From contig JACKDQ010000008.1 of NCBI GenBank assembly GCA_020633415.1, positions 62,001 to 126,000 of the forward strand: 64,000 nt of DNA. Reading direction: 5' to 3'. Shown in pieces: positions 26,753 through 36,296 of the stretch. Each line of letters opens with the position of its first letter. Positions within the stretch are counted from its first letter, which is position 1. Position numbers and translations under genes: made by a program. The notes beneath the pieces were generated by a model that was not told where the DNA came from, searched no databases, and saw only the letters and a program-made list of their open reading frames with translations. This stretch comes from Deltaproteobacteria bacterium (GTDB lineage Bacteria; Myxococcota_A; Polyangia; GCA-2747355).

Positions 26753-29700
26753 CTACTGGGTGCTTTGCCCCAACGCGTTGCAGGGGTGGCCGCGAGGTGG
26801 TGGCCGTTTCACCGGGCGACCAGCCTCCCAGGCCACCGTGACGTGGCGCCAAATGTCTTTGAGCAAGTCGCACCATTTGGCATGTAGCGGAGAGAGATCC
26901 CAGCGCACCCAGTCGCCCATCTCACTACCGATTAGGAGAAACTCGGTGGTGGCCAGCTGGTGCGCCGCGGCGCCATGGAGATGGGCATACTCAAGCTGCA
27001 CGCCCGTTTCGATGCTCCACATGCCGACGACGCCATTGGCGTGGCCGGCGATCAACGTATGGGCAGGGCCCGGCAGCAGCAGCACAACCGCGCTCGACGG
27101 GACGTTGTCGAAGGTTCGGCCGGCGGCTTGCTGTGCGGGAAGCAATTCGATGTTGCCGTCGACGAAGCCGAGGGCAATCTGTCCATCGATACGTGCAATT
27201 GAGACCGCACCTTCGCGGCCATCAATTCGTCGGAGCGGGGTTCCCTGGGCATCATAGACAAAAATCTTCTCATGGGTCGCTACGAGGATCTCCTTGCCCT
27301 CGCCGCCGATCGCTGTGGCCTGTCGGGCGAGTTGTCGTGTCTCGGCCGGCAAGATCAGCATCGCTTGGCCGCTCGTGCTCAGTGCCAGGCAGGCGCCGTT
27401 TCGCGCGACAATGCGCTCTGCGCGGATCTTGCTCTGCTGCAGGCGGCGGTCTTGCTGCCGATCCCAGAGCTCGACAATGCCCGAGTGCGTCAACAGGCAG
27501 AGCCAACGCCCGTCCGCGCTGCCGCTGGTGAAGTCCGTCTCCCGCTCGATTCGCTGAAGCCAGCGGCGGTTTGTCGCTGGAGGTGGCGCTATCCCGGCTG
27601 CGGTCAGCCACCCCTTGTGGGTGCGAAAATGGGGCTTGGGTCCAAGCAAAGCGATACCGCGCCAGACCGGCTTGCCGTTGCGCCAGAGCCGCAACGTGCC
27701 GTCATCGCCAGCACTCAACAGGTGATCGCCGTCGACCACGGCGATGTCGTTGACCTCGTCACGATGGCCGATCTCCAGCAGCGGGCTTGGCGCCGTTGAG
27801 TTGCTCTGCGATGTCGATAGCGCCCAGACGCGCACTTTTTGATCGGCGCCGGCGCTGAACAGCCGGCGGCCATCACTGGAAAACGAAACTTGATAGGCGC
27901 GGCCCTGGTGGCGGCCGACGATGCGCTGACTGCCCGAGCGCAGATCCCAGATTCTTACGGTGTGATCGAAGCTGGCCGACGCCAAACTGTTGCGATCAAT
28001 GGGGTGAAACATCACGGAAAAAGCCCGGTCGGTGTGACCGATCAGCGTGCGCTTGAGCACGCCCTGGCGGAGATCCCAAATTCGGATCGAACGATCGTAG
28101 CTAGCCGAAGCCAGTGTTCGGCCGTCACCGCTGACGGCAAGACCGGCGACGGCATCTGTGTGCCCGAGTAGGCGAGCCCGCTCCTTGCCGGTGCGTATCT
28201 CCCAGATGCGGATCGTGCGGTCGCGTGACCCAGAGACCAACGCTCGGCCTTCGTCGATAAAGGTTACCGAAGTGACGGGCGCTTGGTGTCCGCCGATGAC
28301 CATCACCTGAGTTCCACGGCGACGGTCCCAAAGTCGAATCGTCCGATCCCAGCCCGCGGTTGCTAACAGCGTGCCGTCAGGGCTAAAGGCCACGTCGTTG
28401 ATCACGTTCGAGTGTCCGGCGTAGACCTGCAGCACCTGGCCGCTGTTGAGATCCCACAGGCGAGCCGTGCGGTCGGCACCAGCGGTGGCAGCGAGCTTGC
28501 GGTCGGCTGAGAGAGCGATCGCGTTGATCGCGCCACTGTGAGGGCCCGGGCCGCGTTTGGTGTGGCCGACAGCGAGATCCCACAGGCGTACGCTATGGTC
28601 GGAGCTGGCCGAGACCAGCGCGTCGGTTGTCTTCGAACAAGCTAGCGCGTAGACGGCTGCGCTGTGGCCTTCGAGCACGGCGTGCGTCTCACCGCTGACC
28701 AGGTCCCAGACGCGGATTCGGCGATCGACGCTACCCGAGACCAAGTACCGATCGTTGCGCGTGAAGCAGAGACCGCGCACGCTGTCGTGGTGACCGTCGA
28801 GAATCGTGTAACGCAGTGGTTTGCCCGCATCTGCGCTGGAGCGTTCGCCTAGTCGCCAGATGCGAACTTGGCCGTTGCCGAGCCCCGCAGCGAGCACAGT
28901 TCCGGTGCGATTGAACGCCAGAGCCTGGACATCCGGCAAGTCTTCGGCCAGTGGCACCGGTGGCTTGTCGGTATTCGACGTGGTCAGTGCGGTGCGCGGC
29001 CAGATGCGGATCGTTCCCTCGGCGCCGGCCGCTGCGATCGCTTGCCCATCGATGGAAAACGCTAGGCTGTTGAGCGGCGAACCGCCGCGCCGCACGATCC
29101 GCTGCTGGCCATCAGCGAGGCGGATCGTCAGCAGCGCGCCGTTGGAGGTGGTTACGGCGACGACCGCATCGTCTGGGCTAACTTGGAGTGCGCGGATCGA
29201 ATGGGGCAGCTTGCTGAGCACGCGGCTCTTGCCCGAGGGCAGTTGCCAGATCCGCACCTCGCCAGAGAGACTGCCGGAGATCAGTCTTCGCCCTCGCGAG
29301 GCGAAGTCGACACCGAAGACTTGGTCGCTGTGCCCGCGCAGGATCGACGTGCGCCGGGTATCGGCGTCGATCAAATAGATCACACGGTTCTGTCCGGCGG
29401 CGGCGATCGTTCGGCCATCGGGGCTAATTACGACGTCATAGACGATGCCACCCACTTGACGGCGCCAGAGCATCGGGTGCCGAGCGAGCCTCGCCCACAG
29501 CGCACGGCCCATCGGCGTGTCACGGATTTCAAGTGCACCCCGCAGGCGGGCCCGCGCTTCGAGTAGGTCGTGGCGCAGCATGGCTGCGCGTGCTGCCTCG
29601 CGCTGAGCGTCAGCCCAGCGGGCGCGCGCTCGCTCCTTTTGCTGCTGCGCGAGCCGTTCTTGTTCGGCGACGGTCAAGGCGGCGACCACCGCCGCGGCGG

Positions 29701-32230
29701 TGATCAACAACAGCGAGGCGATTCCAGCGAAGATCAGTCCGCGTCGACGACGCTTACGACTGCGCTCCTGCTGCGTTGAGCGGCCCAGAAAGCGCTGCAC
29801 CCCCTCGGGTAGCTGGGTTGTGCCCCGCTCGACAACGCGTTGCGCTTCCTTGAGGGCGTCGCCACGCCAGAGTTCGTCGGGCTTTTCGCCGCGCCGCCGC
29901 CACAGCTCGGCAGCCTGACCGATCTCCTCGATCACGCGCAGCTCTTCGCGACTCGACTCGACCCAGCGGGCAAGGGTTCGCCAGTTGTCGATCAGCGATT
30001 CGTGGACTAGCTCCAACTCGCCATCGGAGCTCGCCCAATCGTCGCCGAGCGTGGTGCGCGAGCTGACCAGGCGTCCCTCGATCAACATGCGCAGCAGGCT
30101 TGGTGCTTGCTCGGGGAGTCCATCGAGCACCTGATGCGCCGAAAGGATCCGTCGCGTACCCTCGGCCGTGACCAAGCGCAGCAGGATCTCGCGAGCCACT
30201 CGCAGCCGATCTGGCGATAGCTCTGCCAAGACGCCGTCGGCGTGAGTGGCGAGCGCTCCACCTACGCCGCCCAGCTCATCGAACGCTGCACGTGGCAGCA
30301 CGCGACTGTCGCGATCACGTCGCTCCCAGAGCATCTGCCCGGCGACCTGCAGCAGCGGCAAACAGGCCGGCTCACCGCGGATCTCATCAATGATTCGATT
30401 GACCAGACTCGGATCGTCGTAGCGATAGCCCAGCGCGCGGACCGGCTCGGTGAGGATCTGCTCCATCGCTTCGACACCAGGACTGCGCACGACCATCAGT
30501 CGGGAGAGCACGCGACGCGCTTCTGAGGTATCGGCTAGTCGTCCGAGGAAATCATCACGCAGCGTCAACAACACGCGCACAGGATCGTCGCGGTCGTCGG
30601 CCGCCGTGCAGACCGCGCTGACATAGCGTTGGCGGATCAGCGGGTTGTCGACGAGTGTGGCGATCTCTTCGAGCTGATCGACAACAAGCAGAACTTGTGT
30701 CTGCTGCTGGTGGGCGATGCGGCGCAGCAAAAGCGCGAGGCGTTGCGGGCGCTCGATCATGTGCTCTGCGAGTTGCTGCGGGTCGCCCAGATTGGCTGCC
30801 GTGGCCGGGCTGCTGTCGACGTCCATCGTCGGTAGCTCGCAAAGCGGCGCGGCCAAAGCCGCCGCGAGGTTCTTGAACGGTTCGTTCCCCGGACGAGTAG
30901 CGATGATCACGTAGCGGCCTTGCTCCTCGAGCCGCGGGATGATTCCGGCGTGCACCAGCGAAGTCTTGCCGGCGCCGGTGGGTCCGACGATCGGCAACAC
31001 GGGTTGGTCGCGCAGGCGCTCGACTGCAGCACCGATTTCTTGGTCACGTCCGAAGAACAGGTGGGTTTGATCGTGGGTAAACGCGCTTAGCCCGATGAAC
31101 GGCAACTCCGCGGTCGAGCGCACCCGGTCTCCGCCGCCGAGCAGCTGGCGCAAGGCGATCGCCACGTGCTCGGCGTTCGGTCGTTGGTCGGCGTGCTTGG
31201 CCAGGCACTGTTCGATCAGTGTGACCAGCGGCTGCGGTAGCGCTTCTTGCAGGCGCTCAAGCGGCACCGGCTTGTCTTCGATCACGTTCAAGAAAAGCTT
31301 CTTCTTGTCTTGGATCGAATACGGGCGCCAGTGGGCGGCGCACTCGCCGAGGATCAACCCCAGCGACCAGATGTCTGCCGCGCCGGTGACGTTTTCGTTG
31401 CGCCATTGCTCAGGGGCCATATAGGCCGGTGTCCCGGCGACTTTGATACGCTTTTTTGATGACGCCGTGGGCGGTGTCGTGGTCGTGGCTGTCGTTGCCT
31501 GGGAATCGGCGAGCATCAGGTCGATGCCGTCGCTGGTATGATCGGTTTCGATCACGCGGGCCAGACCAAAATCGAGAATTCGCGGACGACCATCGCGAGC
31601 GATCAGCACGTTTTCCGGTTTGAGGTCGGCGTGGACAATGCCCTCCTCGTGGGCCTGATGCAACGCTTCGGCGATCGCTAGCCCGATGCGCATCGTCTGC
31701 ATGATACCCAGTGTGCCCTCGCCGATCCGTTTGCGCAGCGTTTGGCCTTCGACATACTCCAGCGCGACGTAGGGTAGGCCCTTGTATTCGCCAACTGCGT
31801 GGATCGCTACGATGTGCGGATGAGAAAAGCGGGCCGTCGCGCGCGCCTCCTGCAAAAAGCGGCGCGTCGTGCGCGGTGAACGCGCTCGCGCCGGACGCAC
31901 CATCTTGAGCGCGACCTTGCGACCAAGCTTGGTGTCGAGGGCCAAGTAGACTACGGCCATTCCGCCGCCACCGATTTGGCGAATCACTTCGAAGTGCTCG
32001 ACGCGGGTCCCCGGAACGAGCGGAGGCTCGTCGGGCTGTCTGTCGCTAACGGCCTTTGCTGCGCGCTTGGCCTGACGCTCGGCCTCGACCTCTGCCGCTG
32101 GCCCGACTGGGGACGCGGGTTCTCCGTCCGGCGATGGGATTTGCGCCGGTTTGCCGGTGTCCTGCGCGGCCGCCGCAGATGGGTCGCGCGACTCACCTGA
32201 GGCAGAGTCGTTTGGATCGCTACGCGTCAT
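26753..32230 (-). CDS. Giant Ser/Thr kinase - STAND ATPase - WD40 repeat protein
   Basis: This encodes 1825 aa. After a disordered Pro/Ala N-terminus, residues 78-365 are a Hanks kinase (GGGGMAVVY loop, Lys109, HADLKPEN with Asp202, DFGLA at 220). Residues 385-800 are a nSTAND-like ATPase with Walker A GPTGAGKTS (about 417-425) and Walker B-like LLVVDQLEEIA. One membrane segment lies at about 830-853, followed by a charged coiled coil. The rest is a long run of WD40 repeats (HSD...GVDF......SGS.....RIW), probably two propellers. The kinase faces the cytoplasm; the side of the propellers depends on topology. The RBS is GGAGGAA. Confidence 0.9.
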   Translation of the reverse strand: MTRSDPNDSASGESRDPSAAAAQDTGKPAQIPSPDGEPASPVGPAAEVEAERQAKRAAKAVSDRQPDEPPLVPGTRVEHFEVIRQIGGGGMAVVYLALDTKLGRKVALKMVRPARARSPRTTRRFLQEARATARFSHPHIVAIHAVGEYKGLPYVALEYVEGQTLRKRIGEGTLGIMQTMRIGLAIAEALHQAHEEGIVHADLKPENVLIARDGRPRILDFGLARVIETDHTSDGIDLMLADSQATTATTTTPPTASSKKRIKVAGTPAYMAPEQWRNENVTGAADIWSLGLILGECAAHWRPYSIQDKKKLFLNVIEDKPVPLERLQEALPQPLVTLIEQCLAKHADQRPNAEHVAIALRQLLGGGDRVRSTAELPFIGLSAFTHDQTHLFFGRDQEIGAAVERLRDQPVLPIVGPTGAGKTSLVHAGIIPRLEEQGRYVIIATRPGNEPFKNLAAALAAPLCELPTMDVDSSPATAANLGDPQQLAEHMIERPQRLALLLRRIAHQQQTQVLLVVDQLEEIATLVDNPLIRQRYVSAVCTAADDRDDPVRVLLTLRDDFLGRLADTSEARRVLSRLMVVRSPGVEAMEQILTEPVRALGYRYDDPSLVNRIIDEIRGEPACLPLLQVAGQMLWERRDRDSRVLPRAAFDELGGVGGALATHADGVLAELSPDRLRVAREILLRLVTAEGTRRILSAHQVLDGLPEQAPSLLRMLIEGRLVSSRTTLGDDWASSDGELELVHESLIDNWRTLARWVESSREELRVIEEIGQAAELWRRRGEKPDELWRGDALKEAQRVVERGTTQLPEGVQRFLGRSTQQERSRKRRRRGLIFAGIASLLLITAAAVVAALTVAEQERLAQQQKERARARWADAQREAARAAMLRHDLLEARARLRGALEIRDTPMGRALWARLARHPMLWRRQVGGIVYDVVISPDGRTIAAAGQNRVIYLIDADTRRTSILRGHSDQVFGVDFASRGRRLISGSLSGEVRIWQLPSGKSRVLSKLPHSIRALQVSPDDAVVAVTTSNGALLTIRLADGQQRIVRRGGSPLNSLAFSIDGQAIAAAGAEGTIRIWPRTALTTSNTDKPPVPLAEDLPDVQALAFNRTGTVLAAGLGNGQVRIWRLGERSSADAGKPLRYTILDGHHDSVRGLCFTRNDRYLVSGSVDRRIRVWDLVSGETHAVLEGHSAAVYALACSKTTDALVSASSDHSVRLWDLAVGHTKRGPGPHSGAINAIALSADRKLAATAGADRTARLWDLNSGQVLQVYAGHSNVINDVAFSPDGTLLATAGWDRTIRLWDRRRGTQVMVIGGHQAPVTSVTFIDEGRALVSGSRDRTIRIWEIRTGKERARLLGHTDAVAGLAVSGDGRTLASASYDRSIRIWDLRQGVLKRTLIGHTDRAFSVMFHPIDRNSLASASFDHTVRIWDLRSGSQRIVGRHQGRAYQVSFSSDGRRLFSAGADQKVRVWALSTSQSNSTAPSPLLEIGHRDEVNDIAVVDGDHLLSAGDDGTLRLWRNGKPVWRGIALLGPKPHFRTHKGWLTAAGIAPPPATNRRWLQRIERETDFTSGSADGRWLCLLTHSGIVELWDRQQDRRLQQSKIRAERIVARNGACLALSTSGQAMLILPAETRQLARQATAIGGEGKEILVATHEKIFVYDAQGTPLRRIDGREGAVSIARIDGQIALGFVDGNIELLPAQQAAGRTFDNVPSSAVVLLLPGPAHTLIAGHANGVVGMWSIETGVQLEYAHLHGAAAHQLATTEFLLIGSEMGDWVRWDLSPLHAKWCDLLKDIWRHVTVAWEAGRPVKRPPPRGHPCNALGQSTQ

Positions 32231-32393
32231 CAGCTTGGGAAGTTCCTCCCACTTTCAGCAAAACATGCTAAATGTAACAGCTATTCAGATCGGCTGCACG
32301 TCAGTCTTGTCGTGTTTGACGAGGCGGGCTATCGAATGGAGAGCGCCCACGCAACACGTGGGGATTCGACCACGCAAACGAGGAGTGAATACG

Positions 32394-32627
32394 ATGAGTC
32401 AGCAGGTGATCGACGCTATTGTCGCGGCGATCAACGACAAGCTTCCCGGGGCTCAAGCTGAGGTCAACGGCGGCCAAGGCCACTACACCATCGCCGTGAC
32501 CAGCGATGCGTTCGCTGGCAAGTCGATGGTTCAAAGTCACCAATTGGTCTACCAGGCGATCGCGCACCTGATGAAGGGAGAGGGCGCGCCCGTCCATGCT
32601 ATCGATCGCTTAGTAACGACGCACTAG
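32394..32627 (+). CDS. BolA/IbaG-family protein
   Basis: This encodes 77 aa with GAGGAG upstream of ATG 32394. The KH-like BolA pattern is complete: PGAQAEVNGGQGHYTIAV, SDAFAGKSMVQSHQLVYQAI, and a terminal VHAIDRLVT. BolA-type proteins partner with monothiol glutaredoxins in Fe-S handling or act in envelope stress. The metal-cluster proteins nearby (CDGSH, HMA) are transcribed from the other strand. Confidence 0.85.
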   Translation: MSQQVIDAIVAAINDKLPGAQAEVNGGQGHYTIAVTSDAFAGKSMVQSHQLVYQAIAHLMKGEGAPVHAIDRLVTTH

Positions 32628-32701
32628 TCCGACGAACGCATCGCCAGGGTCGAGCAGGCGGAACCTGCGACGGCTCTAACCGTAGGTACTCCGGCGTGCG
32701 G

Positions 32702-33133
32702 CTACTGCGCGCTACAACGCGTCGGAGGCGGTTGTTTGCCCGCTTCTCCAGCACCCGATTCCGATGCTGGTTGATCGGAGCAGCCGCCAGCGAGCAGTTT
32801 GGCGTGATAGCCGAGCTTGTTGATCGTGGCGATCAGCGTTTTTGCTGATGGCCCCGTTTTCGGCTGGGTTACTACCGTCGCCTGGCCCTGTTGCAGACTG
32901 ACCTTCACCGAGCGGACCCCTGGCATCGGTTTGATCGCGCCTTCGATCGCCGTGACGCAGCCAGCACAGTGCATGCCCTCGATCGCGATCGTTAGCTTCT
33001 TGGGCGTCGCGGATTCGCTACAGGCAGTGACGAGTAGGGCAGCTAGCGCGCTGAATAACAGCGTCGACAGGCCGCTTGGCGAGACTTCGCATCGCGTGGA
33101 GCGAACGACCAACCTAGAGTTTCGCATGTGCAC
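32702..33133 (-). CDS. Lipoprotein with heavy-metal-associated (HMA) domain
   Basis: This encodes 143 aa. The N-terminus has a hydrophobic segment and lipobox LLVTAC, so the domain is displayed outside the cytoplasm. Residues about 47-113 are an HMA fold with the metal-binding motif MHCAGC, as in MerP and copper chaperones. The Ser/Gly/Pro-rich tail contains two further cysteines. The start overlaps the end of the CDGSH gene by 20 bp, so they are coupled. A role in periplasmic Cu, Hg or Zn binding is likely, but the metal cannot be told. Confidence 0.8.
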   Translation of the reverse strand: MHMRNSRLVVRSTRCEVSPSGLSTLLFSALAALLVTACSESATPKKLTIAIEGMHCAGCVTAIEGAIKPMPGVRSVKVSLQQGQATVVTQPKTGPSAKTLIATINKLGYHAKLLAGGCSDQPASESGAGEAGKQPPPTRCSAQ

Positions 33134-33350
33134 CGTCGCAGAACGGTCCGTTGGCGGTGTGCTTGCACTTGCAGAGTGCGACCTTGCGCTGCTCTTCGAT
33201 CACAAACTCCAACGGAGTGAATTCGGTCCCCGCATGGCTGCCGTCACAGTAGGGCTGCTCTTGTGAGCGCCCGCATCGACACCAGTAGTAGGTGCCAGGT
33301 TCGATGGTGAACACGGACGGTTTCTTGTCGGCGATTACCGGATCGGCCAC
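33114..33350 (-). CDS. Small protein with two CDGSH iron-sulfur motifs
   Basis: This encodes 78 aa. Two CDGSH-type sites are present: CRCGRSQEQPYCDGSH and CKCKHTANGPFCDGAH, each giving three Cys and one His ligand for a [2Fe-2S] cluster. Tandem small CDGSH proteins are known in bacteria and are thought to serve in electron transfer or cluster storage. It is the first gene of a two-gene operon with the HMA lipoprotein. Confidence 0.9.
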   Translation of the reverse strand: MADPVIADKKPSVFTIEPGTYYWCRCGRSQEQPYCDGSHAGTEFTPLEFVIEEQRKVALCKCKHTANGPFCDGAHAKL

Positions 33351-33693
33351 GGCGTTCCTCCTGCTCGAAGGGACACTATGCAGCCGAAAATGCCGCTGTC
33401 AATCGACGAATCGGCGATTTAGCCGTTCGGGTCAACGTGCCGGGTCAACGTGCCGGGTCAACGTGCCGGGTCAACGGTCGGTGGCCGAGGTTCCGGCACC
33501 AGGCGCGCGCGCTCGGCGCTCGCTGTGCTCGGTTGGGCCGTGCTGTGTGTGGCGTGGCGCATCTGTTGTTTCCTCGGGTATCCTTATCAGCAAGCGACGT
33601 GCCAGCAGCCTCATCTGTGCTTTCAACAGGTTGAGCGACGGCTGCCTTCAGAATTCTGTGATCCCTCTGTCGGTGGTGCCGGTAATATGAGGC
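33351..33693. other. 343-bp gap with tandem repeat and a possible small ORF
   Basis: This gap between the divergent CDGSH and glycosyltransferase genes holds the 13-bp repeat at 33428. After it, a frame from GTG 33450 reads through a hydrophobic, Cys-rich stretch (LAVLGWAVLCVAWRICC) and runs about 70 bp into the glycosyltransferase gene in another frame. It could be a small membrane protein, but it has no clear RBS, and I do not call it a gene. Confidence 0.35.
33428..33475. repeat. 13-bp direct repeat, 3.7 copies
   Basis: CGGGTCAACGTGC is repeated head to tail at 33428, 33441 and 33454, then a partial copy at 33467. Copies are identical. The unit length is not a multiple of three, so it is not a coding repeat. 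It lies in the intergenic gap and could be a slippage-prone spacer or a protein-binding array. Confidence 0.85.
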
Positions 33694-34689
33694 GTGACCC
33701 AGCCTCATCTGATCACCATCGCCCGCTTGCTGCCGTGGATCGCCGAGCTCGATTTGAACGCTGAGATCGCTGAGCTCGACCAATCGCTCGATTTGCCGGC
33801 GGATCAAGGGCCGTGCTACTTGCTGGCCGATGATCCACAAACGCTGCGGCGGGTGCATGTCGCTGGCGATCAGCGCGCGCTGTTGCGTCTGGCGGTTGCG
33901 GGTCGGCACGCACCAGCTGAATTGGAGGCCGCCGGCGCTGACTTCGTCTTGCCGTCGCCGCAAGCACTGTGCGACATGCTGCGCGCGCGACCGGTGCAGG
34001 CCAGCGTGTCGATCGTGCTCTTGGCCTACAACGAGGCCGAAAGTATCGCAGCAGCGATCGTCGAAGCCCGGCGCTTTGGTGCGCTGTTCTTCAGCGACAC
34101 CGAAATCGTCGTCGTCGATGATGGCAGTCAAGATCAGACCCGCGCTCGCATCGCTGAGGTCGATCGCGGGGACGTGACCCTGGTGACCCATTCGACCAAC
34201 CTCGGCATGGGCGCTTCGATGAAAGACGGCTATCTCGCGGCGCGCGGCGACTACATCGTTCATTTACCAGGTGACCGCCAAGTTCGGCCGAGCGCATTGG
34301 CGCCGATGTTGGCGCATTTGGCCCCCGAGCATTTGGTCGTCAGCGACTATCGGCGTCCGCACGCCGGCGCAACGCGGGCGATCGTCTCGCGCAGCTTTCG
34401 CTGGTTGCTTGCTCGGGTTGGCGGACTGACAGTCGACTTCGCTGGCACGTATATCTTCCACCGGCGCTGGCTGGCGCCGTGCGCGGTCGAACGGATCAAC
34501 TGTCGAACCTTCGTGTTTAGCTTTGTGCTGCTGGCGCGGCTCGCCGCCCAGGGACTTTCACTGCGTCGGGTGACGATCGAAAGTTTTGCGCGCGATGCCG
34601 GCCAAAGCCGGGTGTTCAATCTGCGAAGAACGGCGCTCGTTGCCAAGGAGATCGCCGGCCAGCGCTTCCGCGAACTGGCCGGCGATTAG
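33694..34689 (+). CDS. Family 2 glycosyltransferase
   Basis: This encodes 331 aa from GTG 33694. A GT-A fold begins near residue 105: VSIVLLAYNEAESI, then EIVVVDDGSQDQT (nucleotide binding), NLGMGASMKDGYLAARGDYI and a DR variant of the DxD region (HLPGDRQ). The first about 100 residues are an uncharacterised extension. No C-terminal membrane helices are evident. It may transfer a sugar to a polyprenyl or polysaccharide acceptor. It converges with the lipoprotein gene, 4 bp apart. Confidence 0.82.
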   Translation: MTQPHLITIARLLPWIAELDLNAEIAELDQSLDLPADQGPCYLLADDPQTLRRVHVAGDQRALLRLAVAGRHAPAELEAAGADFVLPSPQALCDMLRARPVQASVSIVLLAYNEAESIAAAIVEARRFGALFFSDTEIVVVDDGSQDQTRARIAEVDRGDVTLVTHSTNLGMGASMKDGYLAARGDYIVHLPGDRQVRPSALAPMLAHLAPEHLVVSDYRRPHAGATRAIVSRSFRWLLARVGGLTVDFAGTYIFHRRWLAPCAVERINCRTFVFSFVLLARLAAQGLSLRRVTIESFARDAGQSRVFNLRRTALVAKEIAGQRFRELAGD

Positions 34690-34693
34690 CGCG

Positions 34694-35716
34694 CTACTTT
34701 TTGCGCCGCAAGATGTCGACGTTGCCGACGATGAAGATCTCTTTTTCGTCGGTGCCCCAGATCGCGTTCAGCGGCGCTGTTGTCGGCGCGGTCATCTTGG
34801 TCCAGCCACTGCCATCGTAGCGGAAGACCGACTCGCCGGCGGCGAACAGCGCGTGCCCTACGACGTAGATGTTCTTCGCGTCGCCCCAGAGGCCATAGAA
34901 GTAGCTTGAGGTGGGCGTGGCGATCTTCGTCCAGTTGGTGCCGTCGAAGTGGATCACCAGGCCGTCGTAGCCCGCGATGTAGATATCGTCTTTGGCACGC
35001 CCCCAGATCGCTCGCAGGTGAGTTTCCACGCCGAGGTCGATCTCGCTCCAGCTGGTGCCGCCGGTGTTGTGCAGTAACTTGCCACCGTCGCCCACCGCGT
35101 AGACGTCATCGGGCGCCGAGCCCCACACCGCGTGGAGGTTGGTCGAGCTGCTGATGTAGTGGGTGCTCCAGTAGCTCGACGACGATGAGCGACTCTTGAT
35201 CGTGCCCTGCTCACCCACCGTGTACATGCTACCTTGGGGGTGGCCCCACGCCGCGCGAAACGCCGACGAATAGGAGCTCTTGTGGTCTTCGGTCCAGTTG
35301 GTTCCATCGTATTTGAGAATCAACCCGTCACCGACCGCGTAAACGGCCTTTTCGTCGAGCGCAAAGACACCATGCAGCTGTGTTTTGGTTGGCACGTTAA
35401 ACGACACCGTCCGCCAAACCGACCCATCGAAGTGGATCACCGTACCTTGGGCGCCGACCGCGTAGATATTGGTGGCGCTGGTACCGTGGATCGACAGTAG
35501 CTGTCCGCCTGCTGGGTTGGACATTGAGATCCAGTCGGTATTGGCCGGCGGTAGGTCGGGCGTGATATCTGGCGACAGCGTATCGACGGCGGCCAAGTCG
35601 GTGACCGCGCTATCGACGGTGACGCCGATGTCCGGGGTATTGTTGTTGTCGCTGCTGCTACAACCGCACAGGGCGATAAACGCAGAGACTAAGAGATATC
35701 CTAATAAATGCCGCAT
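34694..35716 (-). CDS. Beta-propeller lipoprotein with WG..DVYAVG repeats
   Basis: This encodes 340 aa from ATG 35716, which starts a signal peptide with lipobox FIALCGC. A Ser/Asn/Asp-rich linker (VDSAVTDLAAVDTLSPD) follows. From residue 65, about seven repeats of the form L..(V/I)WG...DVYAVG..G...H.DG..W build a propeller-like domain common in myxobacterial lipoproteins. No active site is apparent; it may bind ligands or surfaces. Confidence 0.82.
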   Translation of the reverse strand: MRHLLGYLLVSAFIALCGCSSSDNNNTPDIGVTVDSAVTDLAAVDTLSPDITPDLPPANTDWISMSNPAGGQLLSIHGTSATNIYAVGAQGTVIHFDGSVWRTVSFNVPTKTQLHGVFALDEKAVYAVGDGLILKYDGTNWTEDHKSSYSSAFRAAWGHPQGSMYTVGEQGTIKSRSSSSSYWSTHYISSSTNLHAVWGSAPDDVYAVGDGGKLLHNTGGTSWSEIDLGVETHLRAIWGRAKDDIYIAGYDGLVIHFDGTNWTKIATPTSSYFYGLWGDAKNIYVVGHALFAAGESVFRYDGSGWTKMTAPTTAPLNAIWGTDEKEIFIVGNVDILRRKK

Positions 35717-35808
35717 CCTTGTGATCCCCCTAGGCGCCATCGATCGGGCCTATCCATCGCGAGTGGCAGGGTGTAACAAGGACGAGTTCGAGTTTCAACC
35801 GAAGAGCG

Positions 35809-35825
35809 ACGCCACGTGGCGTTTT
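35809..35825 (+). terminator. Short hairpin with T-run upstream of crcB
   Basis: ACGCC and GGCGT (35809-35813, 35818-35822) pair around ACGT and are followed by TTTT. It lies about 90 bp before the crcB start and could be an attenuator. The fluoride-riboswitch core was looked for here and not found. Confidence 0.3.
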
Positions 35826-35915
35826 GTTGCGGCTTGGCGCTGGCGCTGTTTAACTGGGCGTTGACCACACGGTTTTTTGCTGCGTTCGGTAGCGATCAGA
35901 GGGGCCCTTTTTCCG

Positions 35916-36296
35916 ATGCAACAGGTGCTTTGGATTGCCGCCGGCGGTGCGCTGGGCAGTGCACTGCGTTACCTGATCGGCGTGCTGACCGTGCGCTGGT
36001 GGGGGGGGCATTTCCCCTATGGCACCCTGGCCGTCAACATCGTCGGGGCGTTCTTTTTGGGGGCGGTGATGTTTGCCGGCAGCAAGCCAGGGCTGCTCTC
36101 GCCATCGATGCGTCTGACGATCGGCACCGGGCTGCTGGGCGGCTTCACGACCTATTCGAGTTTCGCCTTCGAGACCCTGCAGATGATTCAGCGTAGCGCT
36201 TGGTTCGGCGCGATCGCCTACGCTGCCGGCAGCGCCGTCGCCGCGGTCAGCGCCGCTGGGCTTGGTTATGGGCTGATGCGCGCCGTGACGCGCTAG
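35916..36296 (+). CDS. crcB: Fluoride ion channel CrcB/FluC
   Basis: This encodes 126 aa with four hydrophobic segments. Family motifs are visible: AAGGALGSALRY, GTLAVNIVGAFFLG, and GLLGGFTTYSSFAFE around the Na+ and fluoride sites. Fluc channels work as antiparallel dimers and export fluoride. One gene is enough for a homodimer. GAGGGG lies upstream of ATG 35916. It overlaps the convergent cytochrome gene by 4 bp. Confidence 0.93.
   Translation: MQQVLWIAAGGALGSALRYLIGVLTVRWWGGHFPYGTLAVNIVGAFFLGAVMFAGSKPGLLSPSMRLTIGTGLLGGFTTYSSFAFETLQMIQRSAWFGAIAYAAGSAVAAVSAAGLGYGLMRAVTR

Noticed and set aside
35717..35915. Fluoride riboswitch upstream of crcB
   Set aside because: The conserved GGNGATGG core and pairing partners are not present; only a short T-run hairpin is.
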